Source of the DNA: Flavobacterium geliluteum | GTDB lineage: Bacteria; Bacteroidota; Bacteroidia; Flavobacteriales; Flavobacteriaceae | Assembly (NCBI RefSeq): GCF_017948595.1 | Contig: NZ_JAGFBV010000022.1 | Span: 1 to 64,000, forward strand | Length of the DNA stretch: 64,000 nt | Reading direction: 5' to 3' | In this document: positions 16,011 through 23,817 of the stretch, in pieces | Layout of the letters: the number at the start of each line of letters is the position of its first letter | Numbering within the stretch: the first letter of the stretch is position 1 | Translations under genes and position numbers: made by a program | Notes under the pieces: generated by a model | The model's input: the letters and a program-made list of their open reading frames with translations, nothing else | Told to the model about the DNA's origin: nothing | The model's database searches: none

Positions 16011-16757
16011 ATGAAAATATTAGTTTGCATCAGTCATGTACCTGATACCACTTCAAAAATTAACTTTACCAACGGTGATTCAGAGTTTGATACTAATGGC
16101 GTACAATATGTGATTAATCCTAATGATGAATTTGGTCTAACAAGAGCAATTTGGTTTCAAGAACAACAAGGTGCTACCGTAACTGTAGTAAATGTTGGAG
16201 GCCCGGACACTGAGCCTACTTTGCGTAAAGCATTGGCTATTGGCGCAAACGAAGCAATTCGTGTAAATGCTACTCCAACCGATGGTTTTTTTGTTGCTAA
16301 ACAATTGGCAGAAGTTATCAAAAATGGCGGTTACGACTTGGTAATTGCTGGAAAAGAATCTCTGGATTATAATGGTGGAATGGTTCCTGGAATGATCGCT
16401 GGAATTTTAGGTTCTAACTTCTTAAACTCTTGTACATCGCTAACAGTTGATGGAAATAATGTAAAAGCTGTTCGCGAAATCGATGGTGGAAAAGAAACTG
16501 TAGCTACTACTTTACCTTTAATTATTGGAGGTCAAAAAGGTCTTGTTGAGGAAAAAGATTTACGCATCCCGAACATGAGAGGAATTATGACCGCAAGAAC
16601 AAAAGCGTTAACTATTCTGGAACCAGTAGACGCTGCAGTAAACACAAAAGCAGTAAAATTTGAAAAACCAGCTCCTAAATCAGCAGTAAAATTGGTTTCA
16701 GCTGATAATTTAGATGAGTTAGTAAATTTATTACACAACGAAGCAAAGGTGATTTAA
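16011..16757 (+). CDS. etfB: Electron transfer flavoprotein, beta subunit
   Basis: 248 residues with start MKILVCISHVPDTTSKI. EtfB carries AMP and part of the dehydrogenase interface; with EtfA it passes electrons from acyl-CoA and other dehydrogenases to the quinone pool. NPNDEFGLTRAIWF, DLVIAGKESLDYNGGMVPGM and the C-terminal LPLIIGGQKGLVEEKDLRIP are characteristic. It is followed after 155 nt of repeat-rich spacer by etfA, and they are presumably co-transcribed. Confidence 0.96.
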   Translation: MKILVCISHVPDTTSKINFTNGDSEFDTNGVQYVINPNDEFGLTRAIWFQEQQGATVTVVNVGGPDTEPTLRKALAIGANEAIRVNATPTDGFFVAKQLAEVIKNGGYDLVIAGKESLDYNGGMVPGMIAGILGSNFLNSCTSLTVDGNNVKAVREIDGGKETVATTLPLIIGGQKGLVEEKDLRIPNMRGIMTARTKALTILEPVDAAVNTKAVKFEKPAPKSAVKLVSADNLDELVNLLHNEAKVI

Positions 16758-16829
16758 GATTGTAGAGTTTAGATTTTAAATTGCTGATTGCAATACGAAA
16801 TCTAAAAATTCAACATTTGATTCACTTCA

Positions 16830-16903
16830 AAATCTAAAATCAATAATCATTTTAGATTTCAATTTTAAAAAATCTGAAATCTAAAATCTAAAATCTAAAA
16901 TCC
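16830..16903. repeat. Hairpin plus heptad tandem repeat in the etfB-etfA spacer
   Basis: AAATCTAAAAT (16830-16840) pairs with ATTTTAGATTT (16849-16859). It is followed by a 7-bp tandem array AAAATCT, GAAATCT, AAAATCT, AAAATCT, AAAATCC (16869-16903). The same AAATCTAAA word also occurs at about 16799. This looks like a slippage-prone intergenic repeat rather than a protein-binding site. Confidence 0.75.
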
Positions 16904-16912
16904 AAAATTATT

Positions 16913-17881
16913 ATGTCAATATTAATATATGCAGAATCTGCAGAAGGAAAATTTAAAAAAGTGGCTTTTGAATTAGCTTCATACGCTAAAAAAGTAGCCG
17001 AAACATTGGGAACAACTGTTACCGCATTGACCGTAAACATTAGCGATGTAAGCGAATTATCTAAATACGGAGTTGATAAAGTTCTAAAAGTAAACAACGA
17101 TAAATTAGCTGGTTTTACCGCTAAGGCTTACGCCGATGTGATCAAACAAGCTGCACAAAAAGAAGGCACAAAATTAGTTTTGCTTTCTTCTACAACAGAC
17201 AGTATTTACCTTTCTTCGTTAGTGGCAGTAGCCTTAGAAGCTGGTTTTGCTTCAAATGTGGTAGGCTTACCAGTAAGCACTTCTCCTTTTCAGGTAAAAA
17301 GAAATGCTTTCTCAAACAAAGCTTTTAATATTACTGAAATCAGCACAGATGTAAAAGTTCTTGGCCTTGCTAAAAACTCTTACGGAATTTTTGAAAGTGC
17401 AGGATCTGCTACTGAAGAAGATTTTAACCCAACTATTGGTGACAATGATTTTGGCGTAAAAGTAGAATCTGTAGAAAAAGGAAGCGGAAAAGTATCTATC
17501 GCCGATGCCGATATAGTAGTTTCGGGTGGCCGCGGATTAAAAGGTCCTGAAAACTGGGGAATGATCGAAGAACTTGCTTCTGTACTTGGTGCAGCGACTG
17601 CTTGTTCTAAACCCGTTTCAGATTTAGGATGGAGACCTCATAGCGAACACGTGGGTCAAACAGGAAAACCAGTTGCAACCAACCTTTATATTGCTATTGG
17701 TATTTCTGGAGCTATCCAGCATATCGCAGGAATCAACTCATCTAAAGTAAAAGTAGTAATCAACAGCGATGCGGAAGCACCGTTCTTTAAAGTTGCTGAT
17801 TACGGAATCGTAGGTGATGCATTTGAAATTGTACCAAAATTAATTGAGAAAATGAAAGCTTTTAAAGCACAACATTCTTAA
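16913..17881 (+). CDS. etfA: Electron transfer flavoprotein, alpha subunit
   Basis: 322 residues. The C-terminal FAD domain shows VVSGGRGLKGPENW, SDLGWRPHSEHVGQTGK and LYIAIGISGAIQHIAG, with the usual SDAEAPFFKVADYGIVGD tail. It holds the redox-active FAD of the ETF heterodimer. The N-terminal half (MSILIYAESAEGKFKKVAF) is the variable domain. A strong terminator follows (17905-17953). Confidence 0.97.
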   Translation: MSILIYAESAEGKFKKVAFELASYAKKVAETLGTTVTALTVNISDVSELSKYGVDKVLKVNNDKLAGFTAKAYADVIKQAAQKEGTKLVLLSSTTDSIYLSSLVAVALEAGFASNVVGLPVSTSPFQVKRNAFSNKAFNITEISTDVKVLGLAKNSYGIFESAGSATEEDFNPTIGDNDFGVKVESVEKGSGKVSIADADIVVSGGRGLKGPENWGMIEELASVLGAATACSKPVSDLGWRPHSEHVGQTGKPVATNLYIAIGISGAIQHIAGINSSKVKVVINSDAEAPFFKVADYGIVGDAFEIVPKLIEKMKAFKAQHS

Positions 17882-17904
17882 TTTAAAATTCTCTATAAAA
17901 ATAT

Positions 17905-17953
17905 AGCTACCTAAAAACAAGATAATCGTATCTTTGCTTTAGGTAGCTTTTTT
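17905..17953 (+). terminator. Terminator of etfBA
   Basis: AGCTACCTAAA (17905-17915) pairs with TTTAGGTAGCT (17938-17948). A nested AAGATA/TATCTT stem on an ATCG loop lies inside, and T residues follow. Confidence 0.85.
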
Positions 17954-18045
17954 GTTCGATAAATTTTGATTAAAATTGCACCTTTATTTTTTAATCCAAA
18001 AAAGTATTAAAATGAGGCAATAATTGCCCTTTTTTACCCACATAT

Positions 18046-18669
18046 ATGAGTCTAGTAAAATTATCCATAAAAGGAATATCATACAGCCAAACTCAAAATG
18101 GCGCGTATGCTCTAATTTTGAACGAAGTTGATGGCGAAAGAAAATTACCCATTGTCATTGGTGCATTTGAGGCACAATCTATTGCTATCGCATTAGAAAA
18201 AGAAATAAAACCTCCTCGCCCATTGACGCACGATTTGTTCAAAAACTTTGCCGAGCGATTTGATATTGTGGTCAAACAGGTCATTATACACAAATTGGTC
18301 GATGGTGTTTTTTATTCGAGTTTAATCTGCGAAAGAGACAAAATTGAGGAAATTATAGACGCCAGAACTTCTGATGCGATCGCATTGGCGCTGCGTTTTA
18401 ATGCACCGATTTTTACCTATAAAAACATTTTAGACAAGGCAGGTATTTATTTAAAATCAAATACTGCTGAGACCGATCAGGGCGCTCAAGAAATTGACGA
18501 TGTACTCTCTAATCCTGAAACTTTCGGACAGGAAGAAGAAACAAATCAGTCGGGTGATGTGTACGCCAAGCATTCTCTACAAGAGCTAAACGAACTTCTG
18601 GATCAGGCTGTATCGCAAGAAGATTACGAAAAAGCTGCCAAAATTAGAGACGAAATTTCAAAAAGATAA
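18046..18669 (+). CDS. Bifunctional nuclease family protein (BFN/DUF151) with UVR motif
   Basis: 207 residues. The BFN domain spans about 1-135 (LPIVIGAFEAQSIAIALE, RPLTHDLFKNFAE, DARTSDAIALALRFNAPIF). An acidic linker follows, then a UvrB/UvrC-type motif at about 172-207 (LQELNELLDQAVSQEDYEKA). DUF151 proteins have been described with nuclease activity in plants, and the bacterial role is unclear. The UVR motif suggests protein-protein contacts, as in UvrB, UvrC and McsA. It stands alone between the etf operon and thyA. Confidence 0.88.
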   Translation: MSLVKLSIKGISYSQTQNGAYALILNEVDGERKLPIVIGAFEAQSIAIALEKEIKPPRPLTHDLFKNFAERFDIVVKQVIIHKLVDGVFYSSLICERDKIEEIIDARTSDAIALALRFNAPIFTYKNILDKAGIYLKSNTAETDQGAQEIDDVLSNPETFGQEEETNQSGDVYAKHSLQELNELLDQAVSQEDYEKAAKIRDEISKR

Positions 18670-18675
18670 TTTTTA

Positions 18676-18742
18676 TTGTTTAATCGTGAATTTGTTTATT
18701 CGGTTAATCGATTAAACAATCAAACGAGTAACCGAATAAACA
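18676..18742. repeat. Interleaved inverted repeats immediately upstream of thyA
   Basis: Arm pair 1 is TTGTTTAATCG (18676-18686) with CGATTAAACAA (18709-18719). Arm pair 2 is TGTTTATTCGGTTA (18693-18706) with TAACCGAATAAACA (18729-18742). The pairs interleave, so the RNA could fold into one hairpin or the other, or into a pseudoknot. The last arm ends 3 nt before the thyA start codon. Confidence 0.65.
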
Positions 18743-18745
18743 ACT

Positions 18746-19597
18746 ATGAAACAATATTTAGACTTAGTGCAACATGTTTTAGAAAACGGTTGTCAAAAAG
18801 GAGATAGAACGGGAACAGGAACAAAAAGTGTTTTTGGTTACCAAATGCGTTTTGATTTGAATGAAGGTTTCCCGATGGTGACCACCAAAAAATTACATTT
18901 AAAATCTATTATTTACGAATTGCTTTGGTTCTTAAAAGGCGACACAAATATTAAGTATCTTCAGGAAAATGGCGTAAAGATTTGGGATGCCTGGGCTGAT
19001 TCTAACGGAAACCTGGGGCCTGTTTACGGACATCAATGGCGCAATTGGAACAGTGAAGAAATTGACCAAATTTCTGAATTGATTACCGAATTAAAAACAA
19101 ATCCTAATAGTAGAAGAATGTTGGTTTCTGCTTGGAATCCTTCGGTTTTGCCAGACAATAAAAAATCGTTTGAAGAAAATGTAGCCAATAATAAAGCGGC
19201 TTTGCCTCCATGTCATGCTTTTTTTCAATTTTATGTAAGTAGCCCTGACCTCGAAAAAGGAGAAACAAAAGGAAAACTTTCCTGCCAATTGTATCAACGA
19301 AGTGCAGACATATTTTTAGGGGTTCCTTTTAATATTGCTTCTTATGCACTTTTGACGATGATGATTGCACAAGTTTGCGATCTGGGCGTTGGAGAATTTA
19401 TTCACACCTTTGGAGATGCGCACATTTACAATAATCACTTTGAACAATTAGAGTTGCAATTGACCCGCGATCCAAAACCATTGCCAAAAATGATTTTAAA
19501 TCCTGAGATTAAAAACATCTTTGATTTTGACTACAACGATTTTACTCTTTTAGATTACGAGCCACACGCAGGCATAAAAGGAAGTGTTGCAGTATAA
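18746..19597 (+). CDS. thyA: Thymidylate synthase
   Basis: 283 residues. It converts dUMP to dTMP using methylene-tetrahydrofolate. [20 protein letters not shown] (folate/phosphate site), the catalytic-Cys segment [33 protein letters not shown] and [12 protein letters not shown] are diagnostic. It is longer than the E. coli enzyme (264) because of insertions near [15 protein letters not shown] and [13 protein letters not shown]. folA lies two genes downstream and regenerates the folate, so this is a dTMP-synthesis neighbourhood. The 5' leader can form alternative hairpins. Confidence 0.98.
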   Translation: MKQYLDLVQHVLENGCQKGDRTGTGTKSVFGYQMRFDLNEGFPMVTTKKLHLKSIIYELLWFLKGDTNIKYLQENGVKIWDAWADSNGNLGPVYGHQWRNWNSEEIDQISELITELKTNPNSRRMLVSAWNPSVLPDNKKSFEENVANNKAALPPCHAFFQFYVSSPDLEKGETKGKLSCQLYQRSADIFLGVPFNIASYALLTMMIAQVCDLGVGEFIHTFGDAHIYNNHFEQLELQLTRDPKPLPKMILNPEIKNIFDFDYNDFTLLDYEPHAGIKGSVAV

Positions 19598-19623
19598 AAA
19601 AATCCGCTTGAGCGGTTTTTTTT
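19597..19623. terminator. Terminator between thyA and the CBM48 gene
   Basis: CCGC (19604-19607) and GCGG (19612-19615) close on TTGA, flanked by an A-run and a T-run that extend the pairing past one T-T mismatch. It overlaps the stop codons of both convergent genes. Confidence 0.6.
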
Positions 19624-19918
19624 ATACTACAACAACGCTATTTTCACTTCCTGCAAAATCATTCCATTTGTATGAATCTGCTTCGGGATCATTAATATAT
19701 GTGCCATCAATTATATATTTAAATTCATAAATGGCATCTTTAACCAAATCATAAGTAGCTTTAAATGTTCCATTTTTCAACTTACTCAAAGTTCCTTCTT
19801 CGGGATTCCAATTATTAAAATCTCCTACAACAGCGGCAGAATTTGCATCTTTCGCCTCAACTGCAAAAGTTACTTTGCAAACTGGTTTTGTTTTTATAAA
19901 TTGCTTCTTTAAAGACAT
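19622..19918 (-). CDS. Small isoamylase-early-set / CBM48-like protein
   Basis: 98 residues consisting of a single E-set beta-sandwich similar to the glycogen-binding domain of AMPK beta and the N-terminal domain of branching enzymes. VVGDFNNWNPEEG and YEFKYIIDGTYINDPEAD are the key strands. There is no signal peptide, so it is cytoplasmic. It probably binds an alpha-glucan or acts as a regulatory domain. Stand-alone versions are common in Bacteroidetes and functionally undefined. Confidence 0.85.
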   Translation of the reverse strand: MSLKKQFIKTKPVCKVTFAVEAKDANSAAVVGDFNNWNPEEGTLSKLKNGTFKATYDLVKDAIYEFKYIIDGTYINDPEADSYKWNDFAGSENSVVVV

Positions 19919-20159
19919 AACTATTTGTTTTTTAGTTTAATACAATACAAAGTACGTAAATTCTTTCGAGAAAATGATGCCGTAACAGACGATTTAAGAT
20001 AATATCAAAAATGGCATTCTTTTTTAGCCATATTACTAATTTAGAATACTATAAATTTAAGAATCAAAATCCGAAACCCGTTTCGTAATAAATATTCTAC
20101 ATTTTAAACTGTTGAAATTTCAAAATAAATCCTAACTTTATCATCTCAACTTTTAAGAT

Positions 20160-20498
20160 ATGGAAAAAGAAACATACGACCTATACGAATATGCCAGAAA
20201 AAGAATTAAGCAGAAAAAAGGCCTTTATTTTCATTTTGTGCTTTTTCTTCTGGGCGGTTTGTTTTTATTTGTGGCCAATCGATTTTTTGACTTCGGAAAT
20301 GGTATAAATCAAAATTGGTGCATCTGGGGAATTTCAATTTGGCTCTTTATTTTTATTCTACACTTTATAAAAGTTTATATTACGGATCGTTTTATGAATA
20401 AAAACTGGGAAAAAGAACAAATTGACAGACTTGTTGGTCTACAGCAAAAAAGAATTGCTCAATTAGAGTCTAAAACAAATGATATTACTGAAAAATAA
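20160..20498 (+). CDS. 2TM domain-containing protein
   Basis: 112 residues with two membrane helices (about 22-40 and 53-74), an amphipathic charged N-terminus (YEYARKRIKQKKGLYFHFV) and a cytoplasmic coiled tail (WEKEQIDRLVGLQQKRIAQL). This fits the 2TM domain family of Bacteroidetes, sometimes found fused to histidine kinases and here free-standing. Function unknown. folA starts 18 nt after it, so they are probably co-transcribed. Confidence 0.85.
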   Translation: MEKETYDLYEYARKRIKQKKGLYFHFVLFLLGGLFLFVANRFFDFGNGINQNWCIWGISIWLFIFILHFIKVYITDRFMNKNWEKEQIDRLVGLQQKRIAQLESKTNDITEK

Positions 20499-20516
20499 AC
20501 TTTAGTTTTAAACAAA

Positions 20517-20999
20517 ATGATTATAATGATAGCGGCAGTTGCCACAAATAATGCGCTTGGAAAGAACAACGAACTTGTTTGGCATTTACCAAATGATTTT
20601 AAACGTTTTAAAGAACTAACAAGCTATCATCATATCATAATGGGAAGAAAAACTTTTGAAAGCTTTCCCAAACCATTACCCAACAGAACTCATATTGTTA
20701 TTACAAGGCAAAAAAATTATAATCCCGAAGGATGTATTGTAGTGGACAGTCTGGAAAAAGCGATTGCACTCTGCCCCGAAAACGAAGACTCCTATATAAT
20801 TGGAGGTGGTGAAATTTATAATTTAGGAATGACTTATACAGACATCATAGAAATAACTCGTGTTCATCACGAATTTGATGCCGATACTTTTTTTCCGGTG
20901 ATTAATGACGAAGATTGGCTCTTAGTCGAATCTGAACCGAATTTTAAAGATGACAAACATCTTTATGATTATACATATGAGACTTACATTAGGAGATAA
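20517..20999 (+). CDS. folA: Dihydrofolate reductase
   Basis: 160 residues. It reduces dihydrofolate to tetrahydrofolate with NADPH. IAAVATNNALGKNNELVWHLPNDF, IIMGRKTFESFPKPLPNR and SYIIGGGEIY are the substrate- and NADPH-site motifs. The catalytic acid is the Asp of LPND. An ATG three codons further in is also possible. It is close to thyA, which produces its substrate. A terminator follows. Confidence 0.97.
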   Translation: MIIMIAAVATNNALGKNNELVWHLPNDFKRFKELTSYHHIIMGRKTFESFPKPLPNRTHIVITRQKNYNPEGCIVVDSLEKAIALCPENEDSYIIGGGEIYNLGMTYTDIIEITRVHHEFDADTFFPVINDEDWLLVESEPNFKDDKHLYDYTYETYIRR

Positions 21000-21001
21000 A
21001 T

Positions 21002-21031
21002 AAAAAACATCCCCGAAAGAGGATGTTTTTT
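21002..21031 (+). terminator. Terminator of folA
   Basis: AAAAAACATCC (21002-21012) pairs with GGATGTTTTTT (21021-21031) over an 8-nt loop, starting 3 nt after the stop codon. Confidence 0.85.
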
Positions 21032-21053
21032 TTCAATGATGTAGAACAATGAC

Positions 21054-21371
21054 CTATTCTTGAAACAGTATTTGATAACATAAAATAAAAATTACAAACA
21101 TTAAAAACACACCACTAATGATGGTGATAACATTTGAAGTTTTTTGAGAGTATCTCTCAAAAAACCCTTTAATACCAAATACCACGAAGGTACTAAAGGA
21201 AAAGAAAATTAAAATTTCCAAAAACAAATTTAATCCTAAGAACGTATTTTGCGTTTTTAACTCAGTGCTATTCTCAAAGACAACACTTTCAAAACTGCTT
21301 ACAAGAACAAATGAAATCACCAACGCAAACAGCAACCATTTGATTTGGGTCATTGTATCTCTAACTATCAT
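21054..21371 (-). CDS. Small hypothetical membrane protein
   Basis: 105 residues with three likely membrane helices (about 11-30, 45-68, 80-102). There is no conserved motif that I recognise. The ATG at 21371 or an in-frame ATG at 21353 could be the start. It lies alone on the minus strand between folA and ubiE. It is plausibly a real gene because of its regular helix pattern and lack of an alternative ORF. Confidence 0.55.
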   Translation of the reverse strand: MIVRDTMTQIKWLLFALVISFVLVSSFESVVFENSTELKTQNTFLGLNLFLEILIFFSFSTFVVFGIKGFFERYSQKTSNVITIISGVFLMFVIFILCYQILFQE

Positions 21372-21567
21372 TGAAAAAATATCAACATTTTTACATTACA
21401 AATGTGGTCAATATATAAACCTCCCACAATACCAATATTTAGTGATTTTTAAAAATCATTTTATAGAATAAATTCTACATTGCCAGTATTTTAGTTCTAC
21501 AAACAACTTATTTAGAAACTTTAATTCACTATTTTAAAAACTGAATTACAGTTCAATAAGTTTGTAT

Positions 21568-21575
21568 TATATTTG
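21568..21575 (+). promoter_or_regulatory. -7 promoter box for ubiE-porT
   Basis: TATATTTG, ending 14 nt before the ubiE start codon, implies a very short leader. Confidence 0.45.
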
Positions 21576-21589
21576 CTGAAATAAAAAAA

Positions 21590-22321
21590 ATGGCTAACAA
21601 AATAACTCCGTATAAAAATTCGTCTTTAGGCAAAAAAGAACAAGTTGCTCAAATGTTTGACACTATCTCAGGAAATTACGACAACTTAAATCGCGTAATT
21701 TCGTTTGGTATTGACATCAAATGGCGCAAAAAAGTATTAAAAATCGTTTCTGATTCTCAACCTGCTAACATCCTTGATATTGCAACAGGCACAGGTGACC
21801 TGGCGATTTTGATGACTGAAACCAAGGCCGAGAAAATTATCGGTCTGGATATTTCTGCAGGAATGCTAGAAGTAGGACAGAAAAAAATTGAAGACAAAAA
21901 ACTAACAAACAGGATCAATCTGGTTTTGGGTGATTCTGAAAAAATTCCATTCGAGGATAATTATTTTGATGCAATAACAGTTAGTTTTGGAGTTCGAAAT
22001 TTTGAAAATCTTGAAAAAGGTTTTTCTGAAATTTTAAGAGTGCTAAAACCCAACGGAGTGTTCGTGATTCTTGAAACTTCAGTTCCAGACAAAACACCTT
22101 ATAAACAAGGATATCGTTTTTACAGCAAAAACATCCTTCCTATTATTGGAAAACTGTTTTCTAAAGACAATTCTGCATACGGTTATTTGTCTGAATCTGC
22201 CGCAGCTTTTCCTTATGGTGAAGCGTTGAACAATATTTTGAGAAAAATTGGGTTTATAGATGTTGTGGCCATGCCTCAAACTTTTGGAGTTGCAACCATT
22301 TATTCTGCTTCTAAAAAATAG
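21590..22321 (+). CDS. ubiE: Demethylmenaquinone methyltransferase
   Basis: 243 residues. It methylates demethylmenaquinone with SAM in the last step of menaquinone synthesis. [23 protein letters not shown] motif [32 protein letters not shown] and [20 protein letters not shown] are diagnostic UbiE/MenG signatures. porT starts 2 nt after its stop, so the two are tightly coupled. Confidence 0.97.
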   Translation: MANKITPYKNSSLGKKEQVAQMFDTISGNYDNLNRVISFGIDIKWRKKVLKIVSDSQPANILDIATGTGDLAILMTETKAEKIIGLDISAGMLEVGQKKIEDKKLTNRINLVLGDSEKIPFEDNYFDAITVSFGVRNFENLEKGFSEILRVLKPNGVFVILETSVPDKTPYKQGYRFYSKNILPIIGKLFSKDNSAYGYLSESAAAFPYGEALNNILRKIGFIDVVAMPQTFGVATIYSASKK

Positions 22322-22322
22322 T

Positions 22323-23042
22323 ATGAAAAAAACAGTAGTCTTACTTTTATTAGTCTTAACGACACAAGGATATTCGCAATTTGCTAAAAGCATGTTTAGC
22401 AAAGATCCTATTATTAACCTTGAAAACTGGCAAAAACAACGCCTTTACTTTGGCTATTATCTGGGTTTTAATAGTTTTGATTTTAAATTTGACTACAAAG
22501 ATGTGGTTACCGAAGACATTCAGGTAAAAAAAACAACAGGCTTTAATGTAGGTGTAGTAGCCGATTTAAGACTGCAAGAATATATAAATCTTCGTTTTGA
22601 ACCAGGTTTGTATTATACCAAAAGAGATTTATATTATCCGAATTTTGAATCTAAAAACGACTTCTTCAGAGAAGTAAACAGTACTTACATTCATTTTCCG
22701 TTATTATTAAAATTTTCTTCCCTGCGTACCGGAAACATTCGCCCTTTTTTAGTTGGCGGACTTTCTACAACTTTAAATTTATCCAGTAATTCTAAATCGA
22801 AAGATGACAACTTTCAACAAAAATTTAGAGTAAAATCATGGACAAATGCTTACGAACTAGGTTTTGGTATTGATCTTTTCTCTGAATACTTTATTTTCTC
22901 TCCTTCTATTAGAGGTGTCTTTGGTATAGGTGACGAATTAATTCGTGACAATGTAACGGCAGAAAACCCAAATAGCCCGTGGACAGGCAATATAGATTCT
23001 ATGAAATCGAGAGCTATTTTGATAAATTTTACTTTTCATTAA
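22323..23042 (+). CDS. porT: PorT/SprT-like outer-membrane beta-barrel (type IX secretion)
   Basis: 239 residues from the ATG at 22323 (MKKTVVLLLLVLTTQGYSQ, a clear signal peptide). A longer in-frame reading would overlap ubiE and put 21 foreign residues before the signal. An eight-strand-type barrel follows (RLYFGYYLGFNSFDFKF, NLRFEPGLYYTKRDLYYP, YIHFPLLLKFSSLR). PorT (SprT in F. johnsoniae) is needed for type IX secretion and gliding. The position directly after ubiE fits what I recall of flavobacterial gene order. No other T9SS gene is in the window. Confidence 0.8.
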   Translation: MKKTVVLLLLVLTTQGYSQFAKSMFSKDPIINLENWQKQRLYFGYYLGFNSFDFKFDYKDVVTEDIQVKKTTGFNVGVVADLRLQEYINLRFEPGLYYTKRDLYYPNFESKNDFFREVNSTYIHFPLLLKFSSLRTGNIRPFLVGGLSTTLNLSSNSKSKDDNFQQKFRVKSWTNAYELGFGIDLFSEYFIFSPSIRGVFGIGDELIRDNVTAENPNSPWTGNIDSMKSRAILINFTFH

Positions 23043-23051
23043 AACAAAATC

Positions 23052-23780
23052 TTAACTATTTCGTTTAAACTCACTCAAAACAATTGCAGTGGCAGTGGCA
23101 ACATTTAGACTTTCTGTTTTTTGTAAATCGCCAAATCTTGGAATTGTGAGTCGGTTGGTTACTATTTTTTCAATTTCGGCGGTAATACCATTGGCTTCAT
23201 TACCCATAATAATGATTCCGTTTTGTGGTAAAACCGTTTGATAAATATTTTCCCCATTCATGAAGGTCCCAAAAACAGGCACTTTTGTATGAATCAGAAA
23301 GTCTTTCAAATCGACATAATTAACATTTACTCTGGCAATAGAACCCATTGTGGCCTGCACTACTTTTGGATTGTAAATATCAACTGTTTCTTTTGAGCAA
23401 ATGATTTGCTTGACACCAAACCAGTCGCAAAGTCGCAAAATCGTCCCTAAATTTCCAGGATCACGAATATCGTCTAAAGCCACGATTAGTCCTGAGTCAA
23501 TTATGTTGTTTTCGGCAGGGATTTTGAACACAGCCAAACAACTATTGGGTGTTGACAAAGCACTTATTTTTTTAAGTTCTGAATCGTTAATAAGCATCCG
23601 TTTGGAAGGCGGAACCTGTTCGAAATCATCTTGAGTGGTGTACAAATGCTCTAATTCAAAATTGGATTGCAACAATTCTTGAATTACTTTTACTCCCTCG
23701 GCAAAAAACAATTGATTTGCAAAACGCTGCTTTTTTTGATGTAAACTTGAGATAAGCTTTATTTGGTTTTTACTAACCAT
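23052..23780 (-). CDS. TrmH/SpoU-family RNA 2'-O-methyltransferase
   Basis: 242 residues. The N-terminal part (1-95) is an L30e-like substrate-binding domain (RFANQLFFAEGVKVIQELL). The SPOUT knot has the three family motifs: ALDDIRDPGNLGTILR, GIIIMGNEANGI and KTESLNVATATAIVL. It methylates a ribose 2'-OH in rRNA or tRNA; the target is unknown. It is divergent from tamL with only 37 nt between start codons. Confidence 0.93.
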   Translation of the reverse strand: MVSKNQIKLISSLHQKKQRFANQLFFAEGVKVIQELLQSNFELEHLYTTQDDFEQVPPSKRMLINDSELKKISALSTPNSCLAVFKIPAENNIIDSGLIVALDDIRDPGNLGTILRLCDWFGVKQIICSKETVDIYNPKVVQATMGSIARVNVNYVDLKDFLIHTKVPVFGTFMNGENIYQTVLPQNGIIIMGNEANGITAEIEKIVTNRLTIPRFGDLQKTESLNVATATAIVLSEFKRNS

Positions 23781-23789
23781 AAAATAATG

Positions 23790-23797
23790 TACTTTTG
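23790..23797 (+). promoter_or_regulatory. -7 promoter box for tamL
   Basis: TACTTTTG, ending 20 nt before the TTG start of tamL. It supports that start, because any upstream start would lie before the transcript begins. Confidence 0.5.
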
Positions 23798-23817
23798 AAT
23801 TAAATATTTAAGAACAC

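Noticed and set aside
16869..16903. Short repeats as a CRISPR array
   Set aside because: The units are 7 bp, contiguous and without spacers, and no cas genes are present.
17929..17936. TATCTTTG as a promoter for the bifunctional-nuclease-family gene
   Set aside because: It matches TAnnTTTG but lies inside the etfA terminator hairpin and has no -33 box, so it is more simply explained as part of the stem.
20100..20159. Promoter TAACTTTA ahead of the 2TM-folA genes
   Set aside because: It lacks the final G of TAnnTTTG and has no -33 box at the right distance, so it was not listed.
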